A DNA stretch of 64,000 bases from Casuarina equisetifolia (taxonomy: Eukaryota; Streptophyta; Magnoliopsida; Fagales; Casuarinaceae). The DNA lies in assembly GCA_028551475.1 (NCBI GenBank), contig CM052359.1:19097583-19161582 (forward strand). Reading direction: 5' to 3'. The notes under the pieces were generated by a model, which saw nothing but the letters and a program-made list of their open reading frames with translations, was not told the origin of the DNA and searched no databases. Position 1 is the first letter of the stretch, and every line of letters begins with the position of its first letter. Made by a program: the position numbers and the translations under genes. This document shows positions 22,101 through 36,100 of the stretch, in pieces.

Positions 22101-25100
22101 AGAAAACAGCATACCTTGCATCAAATACGTTAGTTGTTGTTTGTTTGTATGGACTGTAATTGAATTGTATCTACTTGAGTTTTATTTGGGTCATTCGCCA
22201 TTTGTTTTAACATATAACTGCTCAGTGATTGCTTATAGAAACTGAATGTTTATCATGGCGTTCATTCATTTTTCAGACAACATTATGACATGTATTGTTC
22301 CCTATCTTGTATTAGCTGAGCTCAGTCCTTTCTGATTTTTGCCCCTAAGTTTCTGCTCTTCATTCCAGGACTGATGAATTCAAATCATTTCTCAATATTA
22401 TGAAAGTCAACTGCATTGCAGACTTTCACCTCATTTGGTACTATTGGTTATCAACTAAAGGTCTAGGGTGAAAAAAGCCATTAGTTGCTATACAAGCCTG
22501 GAAAAGTTCATTTTGATGTTATTCTTCTGGACCTCGCAGGACCATATTTGTGCTCACAGACAACAATGAAACAATAGTTCTAAGATAGTCTTTGTCTCAG
22601 GACTAACAGCTGTCTGGTTATCCATTTTTCATGCTGAAAATTGTGAAGAACTAATAGGTTTCAATAGATAGTTTGGACCTGATATATGGTGCCTGTCAAA
22701 TCCTTGTAGAAATTTTTGGAGGAAAACCTCTTGAAGTTCTGATCTGGAAATTTGTTTAACAGAGGTGGCGAAAAAAAGTTTTTCCTTGTTGGGCGTCCTG
22801 TGATAAGCAGTATAGCTTCAGAATTGAGGGTGATGGGAAGTTCTTGGCCTGAATTTTGTCTCAAGGACTTTCTAGGATGAGGCAGATACTGTTTCCACCT
22901 AGAATCATTACTTCTGAAAAGACCTTATGTCAAATATGAGCCTTATTAATATCATGTCTGGTTCGCCTAGAAATCATGGCTATTCTGTTTCTGATTTGTT
23001 GGCTTCATTATATGTTGTCATTTAGAATTGGCTCAAATTGATGTAGCTTTTTATGAACTATTACCATCATTATCTATCATTACATTGGCTGAGATAGTAT
23101 GTTTGCACGATGCCAACTATTAATGTGAGCCTTATTGTTCTAATCCACCAAGTCTGCCTAAATTGAATTGATGTCTAAACAAATTTCTAATTGTACTAGT
23201 GCTATTAAAGATGCAGTCTTTTGTATTTGATGCATGTTTTTAATGCCAAATTATGTCTTTGGACAGCTGAAACTGTTATATACAGAATATTTTACTACGT
23301 AAATAGATCTGGGAATGGTCATCTAAACCTCAGAGAGCTAAAACGTGGAAACTTGATTGATGCAATGCAACATGCAGATGAAGAAGAGGACATCAACAAA
23401 GTTTTGAGGTATACAATGAAGACATGCCTTAGTTTGTCTGCAATTAGATATGTGAACTAATGTTTACATTACATGTCACACAATGAAGATGATTTTTGGA
23501 ATCATGCTTGGTGCAGTGTCTGGTGTTAATACTTAGCATCTTTAACCATTTTTTTTTTGTATATTTTCCATTACAGGTACTTCTCTTATGAACATTTTTA
23601 TGTTATATACTGCAAGTTTTGGGAGCTGGATACAGATCATGATTTCTTGATCGACAAAGAGAACCTTATCAGATATGGTAACCATGCACTTACCTACCGG
23701 ATTGTTGATAGAATATTTTCTCAGGTTTGTGTCAATTAGATGTCGCTTTAGACCAATATGCTTCTGTTTACAGGAAGAGATGTTTTCTTCCGTTCAATGC
23801 TTGCAAATTACTCATTCTCTTTGATTACTCATATTCTTTTCATGAAGACATGGGAACTCAGGTTTGCTCATTCTTTTATATTTTCTCAGATTCCTAGGAA
23901 GTTCATTAGTAAAGTTGAGGGAAAGATGGGATATGAAGATTTCGTGTACTTCATATTGTCAGAGGAGGATAAATCATCTGAACCTAGTCTTGAATACTGG
24001 TATGACTGCACCTCTTACAATGTCATTTATTGGTTTGCTTGCTTCTAAAGATTATGATGTGTTTGTAATTGTGTGACCTTTGAGTGAGTAAGCATTCTGA
24101 AATGTGACATTGAAATCAAGCATACTCGTGCTTATTTTTATGGATCCATGTATTATTGGGGATGCTGGTTATAATACCGTGGAAGAAAGAGACAGTTTAT
24201 AAGTATATAGGGGAATGTCTTGGAAGTGCAGATGGAGAGAAAATACGGACGGAATTCTTCCAACATTAGAAACATTTGGTGTGAAAATGTTAAAATGTTA
24301 TGTTGAATTCTTGCAACATGGATGTGAGTTAGAAACATATCAGTCAAAAGTCTGAAATGTTATGTTGATTTTCAAAGTGTTAAATTGCCTTTGTTCTGAA
24401 AAAGTTGGAAACAGCTAGCGTAGAAGTTTGGATTATGCAATTAAAAGGTTTACCTTTTCTTGTTAAAGAATGGAATATGACACAATTAGTGAAAAAAGAT
24501 GACATGGAATCTTTACTATTACAGTAATGCACCAGACTTTGTTGCTTTAGAGAATTAGTAACATATTGATAATGTTCACTAAAAATTGGGTTGAGATGCA
24601 ATCATGAACAAATGTAGCAAACCAGGTGATAAACTTTCATGTATTGGGTTTAGGAAAATCTTATTTGTTATCCATCCTAAAATCTTCACTTTGTTTTGCA
24701 TTTTTAAGGATTGTTAAGTAGGCTTTGAAAAGGGAGACTTGTCAGTCCTGTGAGCTATGACTGTTACTCCCATCTTCCAGAGAATGGAGGAAGACAGCGT
24801 TATTGCATGGGTGTTGGAACAACAATTTCTTATTTCCTGCTTGCTCATGTGATTCTAGGTTGGAGCAAACATGGGAATGGTAGTTAGAAAACTGTTCCCA
24901 CCTTTAATTTGTTGTGAACATACTACACTTCTTTCATGTTTGATCAAAACTAACAGAAAGTAAAGCTTATTGTCATTTGGCGAGAGAAAGAGAGATCTGT
25001 TGATTTCTCCTTGGACCTATCTTTAGTTTGTGTTTAAATTTCCACCATGGGTGACCTTATTCTCCTTGAATGTAAGTTGATTTCTCCAGACTTCTTGTCA

Positions 25101-26109
25101 TTATGAAATCTTTTGATGTCTTTACAGGACTTATTATGCTATCAGCTGTGGTCTTGTTGTGACATTGAAATGTCTTTTTTAGGTTCAAATGTATAGATCT
25201 GGATGGAAATGGGATTCTGACTCGGAACGAATTGCAATTCTTTTATGAGGAGCAGTTGCATCGAATGGAATGCATGGCCCAAGAGCCCGTGCTCTTTGAG
25301 GATATATTGTGCCAAATAATTGACATGATTGGGCCTGAGGTTCACCTCTTTTCATGCTATAATTGGTTGTTTTGTTTTGCTTTCTTGTGTGCTGGATATG
25401 CATGGGACCATCTTCAAGAAAAATTACTTAGTAAGGGTGATAGATACTTATTTTCTTAATTTTTTAACATCCTTCTTATAGGGTAAGCAATGCTGTATTC
25501 CAAATATTTTTTACTCTTTTCTTTTGTTCTCCTTTTCATTTTCTCTTGTACTGAACAAGGATTGTAGAAACAAATATTTCTTTTCAAGGCTCTGATAAAT
25601 TTGATATTAAACTGTCCTTTTGATAGCTTATGGTGTGTTCCTCAGTTGGCTGTTAGTAGCAGATCTTGTATATTTCTACAAAGGATCCTGGTAGAGGTTA
25701 TTCTATTTTGATTGATCTGAAGTTTTCATTCTTGCAGAATGAGAGCTATATCACATTGCGTGACCTGAAAGGATGTAAACTTTCTGGAAGTGTATTCAAT
25801 ATCCTTTTTAACCTTAATAAATTTATGGCCTTCGAAACTCGTGATCCATTTCTCATTCGTCAGGTACTTGAAAATGCTGCTAATTCTCAATCATTCTTTG
25901 ATGGAACATAAACCACGGGGAAAAAAGGCTGTGGGACTACTGTTATAATTAATTTTGTACATGAACAGGAACGTGAGAATCCAACATTGACAGAGTGGGA
26001 TCGGTTTGCACATAGAGAATATATCAGGCTTTCAATGGAGGAAGATGTTGAAGATGCCTCTAATGGGAGTGCAGAAGTTTGGGATGAATCACTTGAGGCT
26101 CCTTTTTGA
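16187..26109 (+). CDS. EF-hand regulatory subunit B'' of protein phosphatase 2A, 539 aa, 12 exons
   Basis: Exons: 16187-16336, 18191-18433, 18591-18696, 18770-18869, 21389-21494, 21693-21783, 23267-23408, 23577-23724, 23890-23999, 25183-25339, 25738-25863, 25969-26109; total 1620 nt, all GT-AG. The protein matches the plant B''alpha/beta family in length and sequence: an N-terminal [10 protein letters not shown] segment, a Ser/Pro-rich linker (about residues 65-120), then the conserved core. Two EF-hand loops are visible, one less typical at 331-342 ([12 protein letters not shown]) and one canonical at 404-415 ([12 protein letters not shown]). B'' subunits target the PP2A A/C core to substrates and respond to calcium; in Arabidopsis B''alpha/beta act on HMG-CoA reductase (published). 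The first in-frame ATG is at 16187 (MSMEI); the second Met at 16193 is an alternative start. A strong GT donor begins 10 nt after the stop, so the 3' UTR is probably spliced. Confidence 0.95.
16941..17114. repeat. imperfect tandem duplication, about 88-bp unit, in B'' intron 1
   Basis: A unit starting at ACAATGGAAGAATATTCGTA (16941) recurs from about 17029 with several substitutions and small indels. Both copies end with an AGGACCCAY-TAAAATA-like stretch. It lies in the first intron (16337-18190) of the PP2A B'' gene and has no coding role; divergence suggests it is older than the 2017-2266 duplication. Confidence 0.85.
19461..19726. repeat. tandem duplication, about 136-bp period, in B'' intron 4
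   Basis: The sequence from about 19461 to 19591 is repeated at about 19595-19726. Shared landmarks are CTTTGTTGAAAGGGAGGTGA (19475 and 19611) and ACATGCAACAAG (ending 19591 and 19726). The copies differ by scattered substitutions. It sits within the 2.5-kb intron 18870-21388 of the PP2A B'' gene. No open reading frame is associated. Confidence 0.9.
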
Positions 26110-29100
26110 GTTCGATCAGGTAGGCCACTTCATTTTTCTGTGCGATGGTTTTTTTTCCTTCCTTTTTTATTTTTCTTGGATTTTGATACATATATATTTT
26201 CTAATCTAAGTATGCATGTTCATTTCTAAGCTCTGAACGTATCATAATTTCAACTGTTAGTCTTAATTTGGGTATTTTCAAAGAACAAAGCATGCATGTG
26301 GAGATTCATAGACGTGCATAAATTTTTTTTTTTGTTTAGCTACTATGAATGGCAGTGGCTTTTAATATTGGGGAGATATTATAATTGTTGTGATGAAAAA
26401 TGTCTTCATGGGCTGCTTGTTGCATGTTCCATACCTTTTGTTAAAAATGAGTTTGGGTACCACATGTTGGTTATCTAAAACCAGTGCCGTAAAATCATAA
26501 GATGGTTTGATGACTTAAAGTGTCTGATTTTCCTGGGTTCTTTTCTCTTTGAATAATCTTCAGCCTTTTAGATTCTGCTGTAGATATTTTAGTGGGAGCA
26601 CTGATGTCTTAAGAACTAACACTAAAAGTATTGCAAATGATGCTGATTTTCTCTGGCCTAGCTAAACTTGAAGTTGAAATTTACAATTGCTTATGTGAGA
26701 AATTGAGGAGAATTTTTTTTTTTTTCCATTTCTTTTTTTGTTCCCTTTATTTCTTTCTTCCTTCTTGTTCTGATTACTGTTTGACAGTCTTGAGGTCTAA
26801 TGACATATGTGAATAATAATGCTCCCTTAACCAAGACACTGCCTGAGTTGCGAGCTCATTTTTTCAACTGGGACACAATCAGAGCCTCAGAGTCCTCCCG
26901 TTGCTTGGGAGTTTACAGTTTCTTGTTCTATTTCACTTCCTGATGGGGGTTCTTTTAAGCCGTCCTCATGATTTTACTTCGCTATCAATCACCCAAGAGT
27001 ATTTAGCCTTACAAGATGCTTCTTGCTGACTCACATAGGATTCCAAACTTCTGTTTTGCTACTTTAACAATTAGGACCGAGAAATTCATATTGATGTTAT
27101 GTTGGGTTGAAAGGTTTTTAAGTGGAAGTTCTTTCAAGATAGGAACTATGAATTCCAAATTATTGATTCCTTTGCCTTGGGTTAATGAGTATTCTAGAAG
27201 CTCCTATGAAATTTTGAACTTGACATTTTTCAGTCGTTTGAATCTCTTGCAAGATTTCATAGGTAGCATTATTGATTTGTAGTACCAAAATCACGATTCC
27301 AGAACACCACCATCTTCATCAATCACTATTATTGCTTTTGCTATCGATTCGTCATTGTGGCCATGACCATCAACATTGTACCAAAGTTGCCAATGCTGCT
27401 GCTACTGCTACTGCTACTGCTGCTGCAACCTGTGTACCAGCATCATTAGCTTCACCGTTATCACCTCCAGCGCTATGGTGGCTGCTGGTGCCACTGTTAG
27501 ATCATAATGACATTCACAACCGGGTTTATCCATGCCAAAATTACTATTGTTGACATTGTTATCTCCACTGTTACTTTCAACAGCATGGCATCATACCACC
27601 AACATTTTCCATTCCTTTATTTCTTAGAATGTACTCTTGTGAACAGTGGGGGTGTTGATTCCTCCCATTTGAATCACTTATTCTGACAGTGTCATCAATT
27701 CTATATTCAGACACAATCTAATATATATTTTGTTTTGTGCCCATAGATCCTCCCCGTGAAGCTATGCACGCTTCCCAACTGGCTATCTTGCAAAGAAACT
27801 GTTGAACTCTCTGTCAATTGTTGAATGAGCTTTCCAGATAGCCTTGACCTCATGAGAGGAAAATTCTGGCTTTGGAAGTGTGAAATGGATTTTTGGTGCG
27901 TGGAAAGTGAAATTATTCAGATCTTTGTGTGCATTGAATTGACAAACAATGGGGAAAGTTACAAAGGAAGCTCCCTTTAATCATCCGGAGCTGCCTCATG
28001 GAGGTGATTATATATAATGGCAGGGTTGAAGTAGTTCGTCGCATTTAATGTATTTGATTATATTCCTCTTTTTTGGTTATCTTTTATAGATTATCATTCA
28101 TTGGATCCTTCCTACTTAAAATTTGTACTGTAACGCGCCAAGAAAAGCATTTTGCAATTTTTGCTTTTAAAATGTACGGTCATTGGTCAAGTTGATTCTG
28201 GTAGCTACGCCATTTGATTTGGTCCTCTTATTTCTCAATGGTTTATTGTCTTCGTGGTTGCCAGTCTTTTTGTGTCTCCATTGTTAACACCTATGCATCT
28301 AACAACTGTGTTGATCGGATTTGAGCCATCTGGCATGGTTGTCCCAGTTAAGACTGGTCAGCAACCCCGCCCGACTTGACACTACAGTCACCCTACTCTG
28401 GCTCTGTTGTCTATTCTTTTTTCCTTAGAAGTGAGATGTGTTTGCTGCAACAATCATCGGAAATATTGTACAGTTTGGTTCTCAAAAATAGCCCTTCAGC
28501 TTGCAGATGTCAGAACCAAAAATAATCTTTTTAAAATTTTTATTTAGGTAATTGTAACTTTTATGAAAAGTAGCTTGTATAATATTTTTAGTGTCCATAA
28601 TGAAAAGGTATACTGGTTAGTGATCATGGTTAATTATTGATGAAGCCTTGGAGGATGGGACTGAATAAGAAGATTTTTAGAACTTTGAGAAGGTAATCTT
28701 GTAAGTGCTCTCTAAAGTGGCTATAGGAACGGGTTTTTAAAATGTTTATTAAGAATAATATACATTTTTTCAAAATATGAATTCGTATTTCAGAAAATGC
28801 TGTTGAATATTGAATAAAAAGTAGTTTTCAAGTCACTTTCCCCCATGTAAAGTTTTGATTCTGTTCTCTTGTTACCACTGAGTCTTTCAAGCCTGTTGAG
28901 TTTTATCTCAAAGAAATCGTACAATTTCATGGACTCTTAGTATCAATCTGTTTGTATGAAGATATTTTTCTCTCTTAAATCTTACCGAAATCTGCCAAAT
29001 GGTGACGGGTGCAAATTTAGTCTTTAAAAAACTCTGCTGAACTATAGACCGAGGTGGGTTCAACATTTATTATTCATGGAGTTTGTCAATGATAATAATT

Positions 29101-30160
29101 TCCCGTTGAGCATCATCTACATGATACCATAAGAAGCCCCTGTGTATCATATCCAAGGTAAGTGAGCAAAAGTGCCCTTCTCAAATAAAGACTAAAAACG
29201 GTATGGCATAAATAGAATGCGGCAACTAGATGTTCATGCACACGAAAACCAGTTCAAGTTAGGAAACCAAGTCTTCCTTAAGGTTGTTCTAATGAAAGAA
29301 GTTGTAAGTTTGGCAGCTTATCACAGCTTCTCCGCAAAAGAGTTACTTAAATATGTTGGCATTCCCCGCTGTGATTGAGTAGGAGTACCAATATGAAGAT
29401 CTAAAAACATAGCAACTAATTTAGCTTTCCGTGAAATAAATAATATTTTAAATTCAATTATTGACAACTAGGAAGGAGTATGAATCTTCACAAATGATTC
29501 TGAAGTGTGTGTTTTATATCATTCTCTTTGACTAAAGATGTTGACAGAATGATTTTGACTTAGATTGACAATTATCAATGACAAAATTCTTTAATGTTAA
29601 GACTTTCTTTTTAATCAAGCACATGGAATAGTCTTTTATTCCTAACCAAATAAATAGAGAGACACTTCTATGATTTTTAAAATCTTTTAAAATCGAAGTA
29701 GTTTAAGCCGGTAAATAGTTGCTGCCTTGTGTTATCAACATCTTAGTTTGAAATCCTTCTTATAAATTTATATCTTTTTATCTTTTTATCTTTTTTATAT
29801 TAATTCAAAAAAAAAAAGGTTGAACAATTTTTAAAATGATATCATAATCTAGATTTATGTTTGTATATGATTAGGGACGAATCTTGTGATTTCATCCATC
29901 CTTTTATGCTTATTCAGGATGAGAAAACGTATTATATTTTTAACATTTTAATCTAAATTTTTTTGGGTAAGTTTTAACTTTAAATATTTTTCTCTATAAT
30001 GGATTTTAAAAGAAAAAAAGTCAACACAACTCTTTTTAAAGCCATTGTTGTTCAAAACTAGGGAAGTGGTAAAACGTATCGACAGCAGCGTCTTCAGAGT
30101 ACACTTCGTTTCTTGAGTTGACGTCACTCGTGTAGGCTAGCGGCCGGAGAAGGTAAGAGA
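26110..30160. other. B'' 3' flank with probable 3'-UTR intron, then DPH6 promoter region
   Basis: No protein-coding gene is visible. A GT donor (CAG|GTAGGC) starts at 26120, 10 nt past the B'' stop. A fair acceptor with a T-rich tract (CATAG|ATCC) ends at 27746, so a 1.6-kb 3'-UTR intron and a UTR exon starting at 27747 are plausible. The small frames inside it look like chance; one is driven by a CTG/CTA triplet repeat. From about 28200 to 30050 the DNA is AT-rich intergenic sequence, and the last ~100 bp before 30161 (more GC-rich) is presumed DPH6 5' UTR. Confidence 0.5.
27394..27426. repeat. CTG/CTA trinucleotide repeat
   Basis: About eleven CTG/CTA-type triplets run in tandem. They lie in the region interpreted as the 3'-UTR intron of the PP2A B'' gene. 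The resulting open frames (polyAla/Thr-like in one frame) are compositional. Confidence 0.8.
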
Positions 30161-33100
30161 ATGAATGTGGTGGCGCTGGTAAGCGGCGGCAAGGATAGCT
30201 GTTACGCCATGATGAAGTGCATGCAATATGGTCACCAGGTTTATTCTCTGTCCTTACTTTCCCCTCTGTTTGGTTCCCAAGAAAACCCCGAATGAGATAA
30301 GCAAACAAGGAGAAACACTCCGTGGCTGTTCATTGAATGAAGCGCTCTTATTGATTGATGACGAGTGAAGTTAGGAAGTCTGAATCTTGTAGTTTCTGTT
30401 ATTCCACTTTAATCACAAGACGGGAATTTGTCAAACTTTAGTGCTGTGATTAATTGACGTGCTTTGTTTGGATGCTGGGAGATTTTGGGATAGTAGGAGA
30501 CATATGAACTAAGACAACTCCAAAGATTGCATCTGTTACCATGAAATCATTGAAACAAATATAAATTAGTTGTCAACATTGGGATTTGGAGCTAAGAGAA
30601 TCAGATGCCATAGAGCTGGACTTGACTGTTTGCTTCAGTTTACGTTGAGTGTCCTAAATATAGAAATCAAGCAGTAAGAGAAAAGTATCATGCCAATTTT
30701 TTCCCCCCTCTCCGGGTCCATGTCCATTTTTTTTTTTAATAAATCAATTGTATCTACTTCTCTTATTTATTGATTCAGATTGAAGGTTGATCTTCGTTTG
30801 TTATTTGTAGATTGTTACTTATCGAAAGATGAAAAGAAAAGAAAAAAAAAGGTTTGATTTTCAGCTGGTTTTTGCAGGTTGTGGCATTAGCAAATTTGAT
30901 GCCGGCTGATGATTCAGTGGATGAACTTGATAGCTACATGTACCAAACTGTTAGTCTCTCCGAGTCTCTTGTTAAGATTCTTTGATGCAATAAAAAGAAT
31001 AAAGAGGAATGCAGTAATTTTATGCTTGTGTTAGTCAATGAGAAGCATCAGTGATTCACTTTATTCTGCCCTAGAAGCTTCGTGTATTGTTTTATACTCT
31101 CCAACATGAAGTGTTAGAACATGAATTATGTTCTCATGTTTGGTCTCTTAATCTCATTCATCGGGGTCATTGACCAAAAGCACTTGAATACTCTAATATT
31201 CTTGATTCTTTCCTGACCCTATCTCTTCTTTTCTATTTGTTCATAATATGTCTCTTGTTTTACAAATGAATGTTAATTATTCATGCATAATAAGATAGAG
31301 CGATTAAGTTAGTTGGTTTAAAGACTCAAAAATCCAATTTTGAAGAGTTGAATGGTGGGCATGGTCAAGATTCATCTCGGATACTGCAAAATAAAATCTG
31401 ATCCCTTATCATTTCTGCCGTTATGTGTTCAGTTTGTTTACTTCCCCTTATGTGCCATTGTTTTACCAATTTGTATGATGTGGGTAGTACAAAGTTAAGG
31501 ATGCAAAACACTTTTAGTCCATCCTAATGTATTGGCTTACTTGATTCCAAATAGATACTTTCAAAACTTAAAAATCTGCAGCTAATCTCTTATCTGGAGT
31601 ATTATTTATATTATCTTATACTAATATAAAGTAGTAGACATATATCTACTATCTGTTTCCTTAGCCCATTTAGATTTGGTTTAGTCACATTACATATAGA
31701 TTAATTAGACTTAGATTACTGTTTTTGTTTTATAAGTGAATGCTGAAAATTAATACTTTTGGAGTGGATATTAGTTTCTTAATCTTTAATTATCAAGGTG
31801 CATTGCATGCAAATTTTGGGGCAATGCAGCTATTTGTGAAGGTCATTTAGTGATCATATTTCATATTTCATATTTCATTGGTTTTATTTGAAAGTCACTG
31901 CTAGTTTTCAAGCATTCTTTTCTATATCTATAGGAAAAACAGGTTTTGTGTAGATAAACTCCAAACATATGTTTTCACATATTTTGGTTAGTTTACTATT
32001 GCTGAGACTGTTGGCTGTTTTGCTCAGGTTGGTCACCAAATAATTGTCAGCTATGCAGAATGCATGGGAGTACCATTGTTCAGACGGCGAATACAAGGAT
32101 CTTCCAGGCAAGTCCTTTAAGCATGAATTATATCTATAACTTTTTCTTTTTCTTAATTCTATGTCCGGTGGAGCATATCTTATTTGAGAAAATTAAAAGG
32201 TAGTCCCTGCATCCCATGCTAGATTGAAGTGCAAAGTGGCCTGTAACAAAAATCTTTACATTATTGTTCCCTATGTGATCTTGATTTTCGTGTTCTTTTA
32301 TATATAAATCTTTCTTTAATGAACATATTTTCTGGAGAAGGTAGATATTAATTGGTGAAAAGTCTACCGTGGTTCTTCCACAAAAACATGTTGCATTTTT
32401 AATTACAGCTTGAAGAGAATGTGATGAATCCATGTTTGTACGGCTGGTATCACTTATGAAGGTTGTATACTCAGGAAGATTGTGTTGGGAATTATTTATT
32501 TTAGTTTGGCAAAGATAATCCTGGAAGGATTTTGGGTTTCTCTTTAACAATTGATACTTAGATGCAACGTCAAATTGGCATTTTCATTGATTGAGTCAGT
32601 TATTATAGTAAGATGAACAGGTATAGGCATTTAGCTATAACAGCCATTGGGTTAAACTTCCATTATCATGATGGTGTTGGCATGCATGATGGTGACGTTT
32701 ATCATATGTGATGACATCTTGAGAGTATTGAGTGAAAGTATCTGGTTTTGGTGGAAACCGTTACAAAGAAGTTGCTGAATGAAGACCAAGGGTGGGTAGT
32801 TTAAATTTTTTAACTTGTTCAGAACAGGATTGGAGATGCTTTGGTGGGACTTTGAGTAGGAAGAAGTGCTTCAGGGTCCTAGGAATTTGAGGAGTAATAA
32901 AGCTTCCAGGTTTGATGATTTGTCCTTGGTTCTATCTGTACAGAAACACTGGAGACTAAGAGAGGAAGCAGAGAAAACCTTTTCATGAGTTATGTAGATT
33001 TGTAGGACCACTGAATGCTACTTTCGTTACTTTCTTCCCCACAACATGGTGCTTGGAACAGTGAAGACTAATTTGTTTTAACCTTTGTAGATTGTTTACA

Positions 33101-36100
33101 AGGAATATGACCCTTGTGAATTGGTGCCTTATGAGTTAGTTTAATGCAGAGAATTATAGTCTTCTCAACTTTCTCTCCTCTGAGTTGATGTGCTGTTATG
33201 TTTGAAAGGATTTTATTTGGGTGAAATAGTAATAGTGTGGTCTGGAATGCTAGTTCTGTGTCTTAGATGGACTATTTGAAGGGAATGAATTACTCATGCT
33301 TTCAGTGGCTAAAGCCTGCTATCTTTTTATGCAATCTTTGCTCATTAGACCATAATATGAATGAATGCTTGCCTTGCTAAAGTCACATTTCTCCTCATTT
33401 AGATTTTAATGAATAGTTGAATTTTGATTCTGATATTTGGAACTTCTATACATCATCTGAATTACTGAAGGACCTTCTTTCCAATAGATTTCTAATGACT
33501 TATAGTAGGGAAAAATTTATGATGCTGATATTCGCTTCATGCATCTTTGCAAGTAATGCCACCATAGCCTTCTCTGGTTGTCGATCTCTGTGAGATTTCA
33601 ATTTGTATCATTCTTGCATTCTTCTTCCAAAATAAGATACAAAAGGTTTGTTATTGATTAAACCTTTCATCATGTTTTGAGTCTGGTGGGAGAAAAATAT
33701 AAGTGGGAGGATTGGAATAGTTTTGGTGGAAGTTTAACTTGGAGGTGGAACATCTTGAAGCCTGGTTTATAGAAAAGGAAAGGGATTAGAAAAAAGAAAC
33801 AGCATGGGCCTCAGTAGCATATCCTTTTTTTGACCCTCCTCCTTTCTTGGCTTGTGCGCCTTTTGTCTTAGTGTCTGTTGCCATTTCAAGCCAGATCAAG
33901 GGTAATATTGTCCAGGTCACATCCGTGTTTTCTGATTGTGTTGCTCTGAAGGTTGCTACAAGTAAATATTGAATCTGGATTTGTAACTTTTTTTTAGTCT
34001 TTAAATTGTTTAAAAAAATGTTAACAAGCAGTGTAAGATCACATGTGAGATTCTTGAGTCTTGGAATATAAGAAGTCGTCAAATTTCTGTATTGGTTCTG
34101 GCCAAATGGGCCTCCATTAAGTTGCTGTTGTTTTTGATTGCTAAAGAAAAGTTAATTGTTATAAAGACTTTATTCAGTTACTTCTTGGGCTCTTTATCAG
34201 GTTTTAGTTAATCACATGTTTTAAGTTGCAAAGTGGTAGTGTAGTCAGAGCCTTAATTCTTAGTCCCATTTATGCAAGCATGCTGGGGATGTGGTGCTGT
34301 CAGCAATTATCTCAACTTCATTGCTCACCTACCTTGATTGGAGGACAGCTGCTTGATTCTGTTATGTTGTTATCTAAAGCTTTGTTCTTAGTCTTTTAAG
34401 CTTTCCATAAAATTCCAGAAATACTAAGCAAGCTAGACTGCAAAGTTGGCTTTTAAACCTGTTATGGGTTAGTTAAATCTGAATCTGTGGTAGACTTATG
34501 CTCAGGTCGCCCTTTATATCCCAAAGATCAATGCTTATCTGAGAATATAAGAGTCAGGTTGATGCACTGTTTTATTAGAATGTGCCAGGTTTCTATGAAA
34601 GCCCTGTGTTGTAATATGACTAGATGCTAGGACTAGAGATTTAGCTCTCTCATGTCCGTACGAAATTTCTATAATTAGTGATAAGCACTTGATGCAAACT
34701 CTTATTTTCATTGGTTTTTTGAAACAATTAGGCATCAAAAGCTTAGCTACAGGATCACTCTGGGTGATGAAGTTGAAGATATGTTCATTTTGTTAAATGA
34801 AGTAAAGAGACAGGTACCTTCTGTCACTGCAGTATCTTCTGGTGCTATTGCATCTGACTATCAAAGGCTGCGAGTGGAAAGTGTCTGTACACGGTTAGGG
34901 CTTGTTTCTTTGGCGTATTTGTGGAAACAAGATCAGTCGTTGCTCCTTCAAGAGATGGTAAGCTGAATATTAAAGTTAAGTCTGAAGCCAATCAATATCT
35001 AAATAATTTTGTCTAATGAGCTGTATGTCATTTGGTCCCAACTAGATCGCAAATGGGATTGTGGCTATCACAGTAAAGGTATCGTTTCTGGTTCTCATTT
35101 CTGCCTTATATTTTTTGCGTCTATACACAATGCAACTTGTTTCTGTATTTTAGTGTAGTAGTTCTGTGGGTTGGGTGTTTCTAATTTTATTTTCTTTTGA
35201 GCACCTTGTTCAAAATCTAATCAAGGGCAGGATTTGACATCAATATTTTCAGATAACTATGCACATATTCTAATGCTGTTTCAGTATCTCTACATCTAAG
35301 GGGTTTTTATTCTTCCACTTTGGCTGACTACCAGCATGCATAATATTCTCTTAAAATTAAGGTGTAAATTTTGATTCTTGATCCAAGTATAAAAAGCTGC
35401 TTTCATTTATCAATGCTTCCTCCCTTTTTTATTTTTTTAAATAATGTAAGAATATAAGGGAAAGGCTAACTCCATTTACTTTGCCCTTTTTCCTGTTCTC
35501 CTTTTGCCTTTTCAATCATTGATAAATGATGTTAGAAAGAAGAAAAAAAAAAGGTTGGCATTTGATTAAGTGAAGGCTTGGTTATGAGTGCATGTGCCGA
35601 TTAGGTATCTCTATCTGTTAGTGTAAACTTTTTTATTATAAAGCTGAAGTCATTTGCCATTTGTGATTAGATTCTCATCTCTGACGTGCAGTCAAGTGTC
35701 TACCTTGGCATGGATTTTGAGAGTAGAACTGCATCATTCTATTTTGATTAGAAATTTTGACTAGGTTTTTTAGATTTTTTGAAATGCTCTTTCTTTCTCT
35801 AAAACAGTGAAAGTACATTTTCAATACAAATATTTTCCCCCAAAAAAAAAAAATCTTTATGAGGAAAAAAAAGAAAGAAAAGTCTCCATGATTTATAATA
35901 GGCATGTTTTGATAATGGAGGTCCTTATTATTGCAGTAGAATTTGATCTGTTACTTAAACAGTAATAATAAATAATAAATAGAAGGCAGTAATAATAAAT
36001 AAAAAATAGAAAGATAGTTTTATATCTATCTTCGATGGAGAGGGATGATTGCACAATCATCTTAGAGAAACAATGATAGCCATGCAGCTTAAATCCATAT

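Noticed and set aside
27272-27553. 93-codon plus-strand frame with an Ala/Thr-rich stretch
   Set aside because: It is driven by a CTG/CTA triplet repeat in what is probably a 3'-UTR intron.
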